Below, piece after piece: positions 63,305-64,000 of a stretch of 64,000 nucleotides of DNA. The translations under genes were made by a program, and so were the position numbers. The first letter of the stretch is position 1. Each line of letters starts with the position of its first letter. Below the pieces are notes generated by a model. It saw nothing but the letters and a program-made list of their open reading frames with translations. It did not search any database and was not told the origin of the DNA. Source of the stretch: Lachnoclostridium sp. (GTDB lineage Bacteria; Bacillota; Clostridia; Lachnospirales; Lachnospiraceae); contig JAETRR010000001.1 in the NCBI GenBank assembly GCA_021770065.1, forward strand, positions 1-64,000, written 5' to 3'.

Positions 63305-63488
63305 CCTGCATATCCACAGCCTCTACAGCGACAACGGGGAGTTTACGCCCTTGCAGCTTGTTGCCCAGTGCAATGCAGGCATATCCATTACAGATCATAA
63401 TTGCGCCCGTATACGCCGCAATAGCGGTATTCATCTGTATCTGCCGATGTATTTTGTCAGGTCTTCAATGTGCCCAAGTCTTGTATAG
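63297..63488 (+). pseudogene. PHP-domain metal-dependent phosphoesterase, truncated
   Basis: 63 residues. The start MVDLHIHSLYSDNGEFTP is the conserved metal-binding block (HxH) of PHP phosphoesterases, followed by GISITDHNCARI. Then the sequence loses family resemblance and stops, where a whole enzyme would be 250 or more residues. The remainder is missing, so this is a decayed fragment. It overlaps the HPr-like gene. Confidence 0.7.
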
Positions 63489-63534
63489 CTCCATGAATTG
63501 GAGCTGTAAAACATAACAATCTGATTCCCCTAAT

Positions 63535-63807
63535 TCAGAACGATATCTCCGCCAGGGCCTCTGCCGCAGCGTTGTTTTCCAAAGCGACAGTAAATGTGCT
63601 GCCGCCGACCTGTACACGCATCTTCATTTCTGCATTCTCCTCCTCATGTACCTTATTCAAAAGGCATCTTCTGTGATTTTCCAGCTGCTTCAAAAGCCCT
63701 GCTTTTTTGCCTCTGTTCAGGCAGGCCATACAGCATTCAATACTATCCTCACTGCATCCTGCATCCCTCAGATTTTGAATAATCGCTTCTTTTGAGTCAT
63801 ATTCCAT
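63535..63807 (-). CDS. Small protein with cyclophilin-like N-terminal strand, possibly truncated
   Basis: 90 residues. The first 58 are helical with a CCMACLNRGKKAGLLKQLENHRR segment. The last 30 (MRVQVGGSTFTVALENNAAAEALAEI) resemble the opening of cyclophilin-like (PF18050) domains but end abruptly at a TGA. It may be a fusion broken by a deletion at its 3' end. It faces the LysR fragment, the two starting only a few bases apart. Confidence 0.5.
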   Translation of the reverse strand: MEYDSKEAIIQNLRDAGCSEDSIECCMACLNRGKKAGLLKQLENHRRCLLNKVHEEENAEMKMRVQVGGSTFTVALENNAAAEALAEISF

Positions 63808-63814
63808 TAACTTC

Positions 63815-64000
63815 TCTGATCAGATTATCGTAGGCGATGTCTATATCGGAACCGGCGAAACCGATGCCGTCCGCTTTGCGGCAAAAGCCGCACGGGAGCT
63901 TTATGGGGCCTATCCCGGCATTCATTACCATATTGCCAGCGGAAATGCCGTATTTGTAATGGAGCAGTTAGATAAGGGATTGATTGACTTTGGAATCGTA
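63815..64000 (+). pseudogene. LysR-type regulator fragment, 5' truncated, continuing past the window
   Basis: The frame reads IVGDVYIGTGETDAVRFAAKAARELYGAYPGIHYHIASGNAVFVMEQLDKGLIDFGIV up to the last base. That is the start of a LysR effector-binding domain, but no helix-turn-helix or start codon lies upstream: the frame closes at a TGA at 63776-63778. The DNA-binding half has been lost or replaced by the neighbouring small gene. Confidence 0.7.

Overview
The window looks like chromosomal DNA of a gut-type Firmicute, most likely a Lachnospiraceae member (Clostridium cluster XIVa). This is inferred from the gene set: lysine-riboswitch dapA-dapB, type III glutamine synthetase, bactofilin, the rpmE / DUF1385 / prmC / prfA order, a VanZ protein, M56/BlaI and SigV/RsiV modules, strong AGGAGG ribosome-binding sites, and IS1634-, IS4- and IS66-type elements. 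No rRNA or tRNA gene and no CRISPR array was seen.

Layout. 0.3-1.2 kb: a lone tyrosine recombinase. 1.2-19.7 kb: housekeeping genes. These are lysine/diaminopimelate synthesis under an L-box, a corrinoid adenosyltransferase, an SSB-like protein, BipA, a degenerate LytM protein with a bactofilin, GlnN, class II aldolase, a lipid kinase, HisC, an ABC exporter with a DUF2156 protein, a nucleotidyltransferase followed by a 30-codon membrane peptide, and GlmM. 20.0-24.4 kb: a graveyard of insertion sequences. An IS1634-type element is split by an IS4-type element that left a 10-bp duplication, and an IS66 remnant lies beside it. All three damaged transposase genes contain an in-frame TAG.

25.0-31.4 kb: a strikingly AT-rich island, all on the minus strand. 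It holds a large type IIG-like restriction-modification protein and a compact three-gene operon: an sce7726-family protein with a PD-(D/E)XK-like motif, an sce7725-family protein, and a zinc-ribbon/RES-domain protein. The operon has its own consensus promoter and an operator-like palindrome. This is the best candidate in the window for an undescribed system, plausibly an abortive-infection or toxin-based defence.

31.7-43.5 kb: a cell-surface glycan cluster. It has GT39-like membrane glycosyltransferases, two GT2 polyprenyl-type transferases, a FdtA-like ketoisomerase with a DegT aminotransferase (3-amino-3,6-dideoxyhexose synthesis), two SGNH-type proteins, an MBOAT O-acyltransferase and an acyltransferase-3. 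43.5-51.4 kb: prfA, prmC, DUF1385, rpmE, DUF1846, another membrane glycosyltransferase and galE. 51.6-52.3 kb: a Phd/ParE-type toxin-antitoxin pair with a perfect operator palindrome. 52.5-62.6 kb: an unknown protein, VanZ, M56/BlaI, SigV/RsiV, a cation symporter, a lipoprotein and a 4Fe-4S protein. 62.7-64 kb: broken or small genes, including an HPr-like protein, a truncated PHP protein, a cyclophilin-like fragment and the 5'-truncated ligand-binding part of a LysR regulator running off the end.

All family assignments come from reading motifs by eye. No database search was run.
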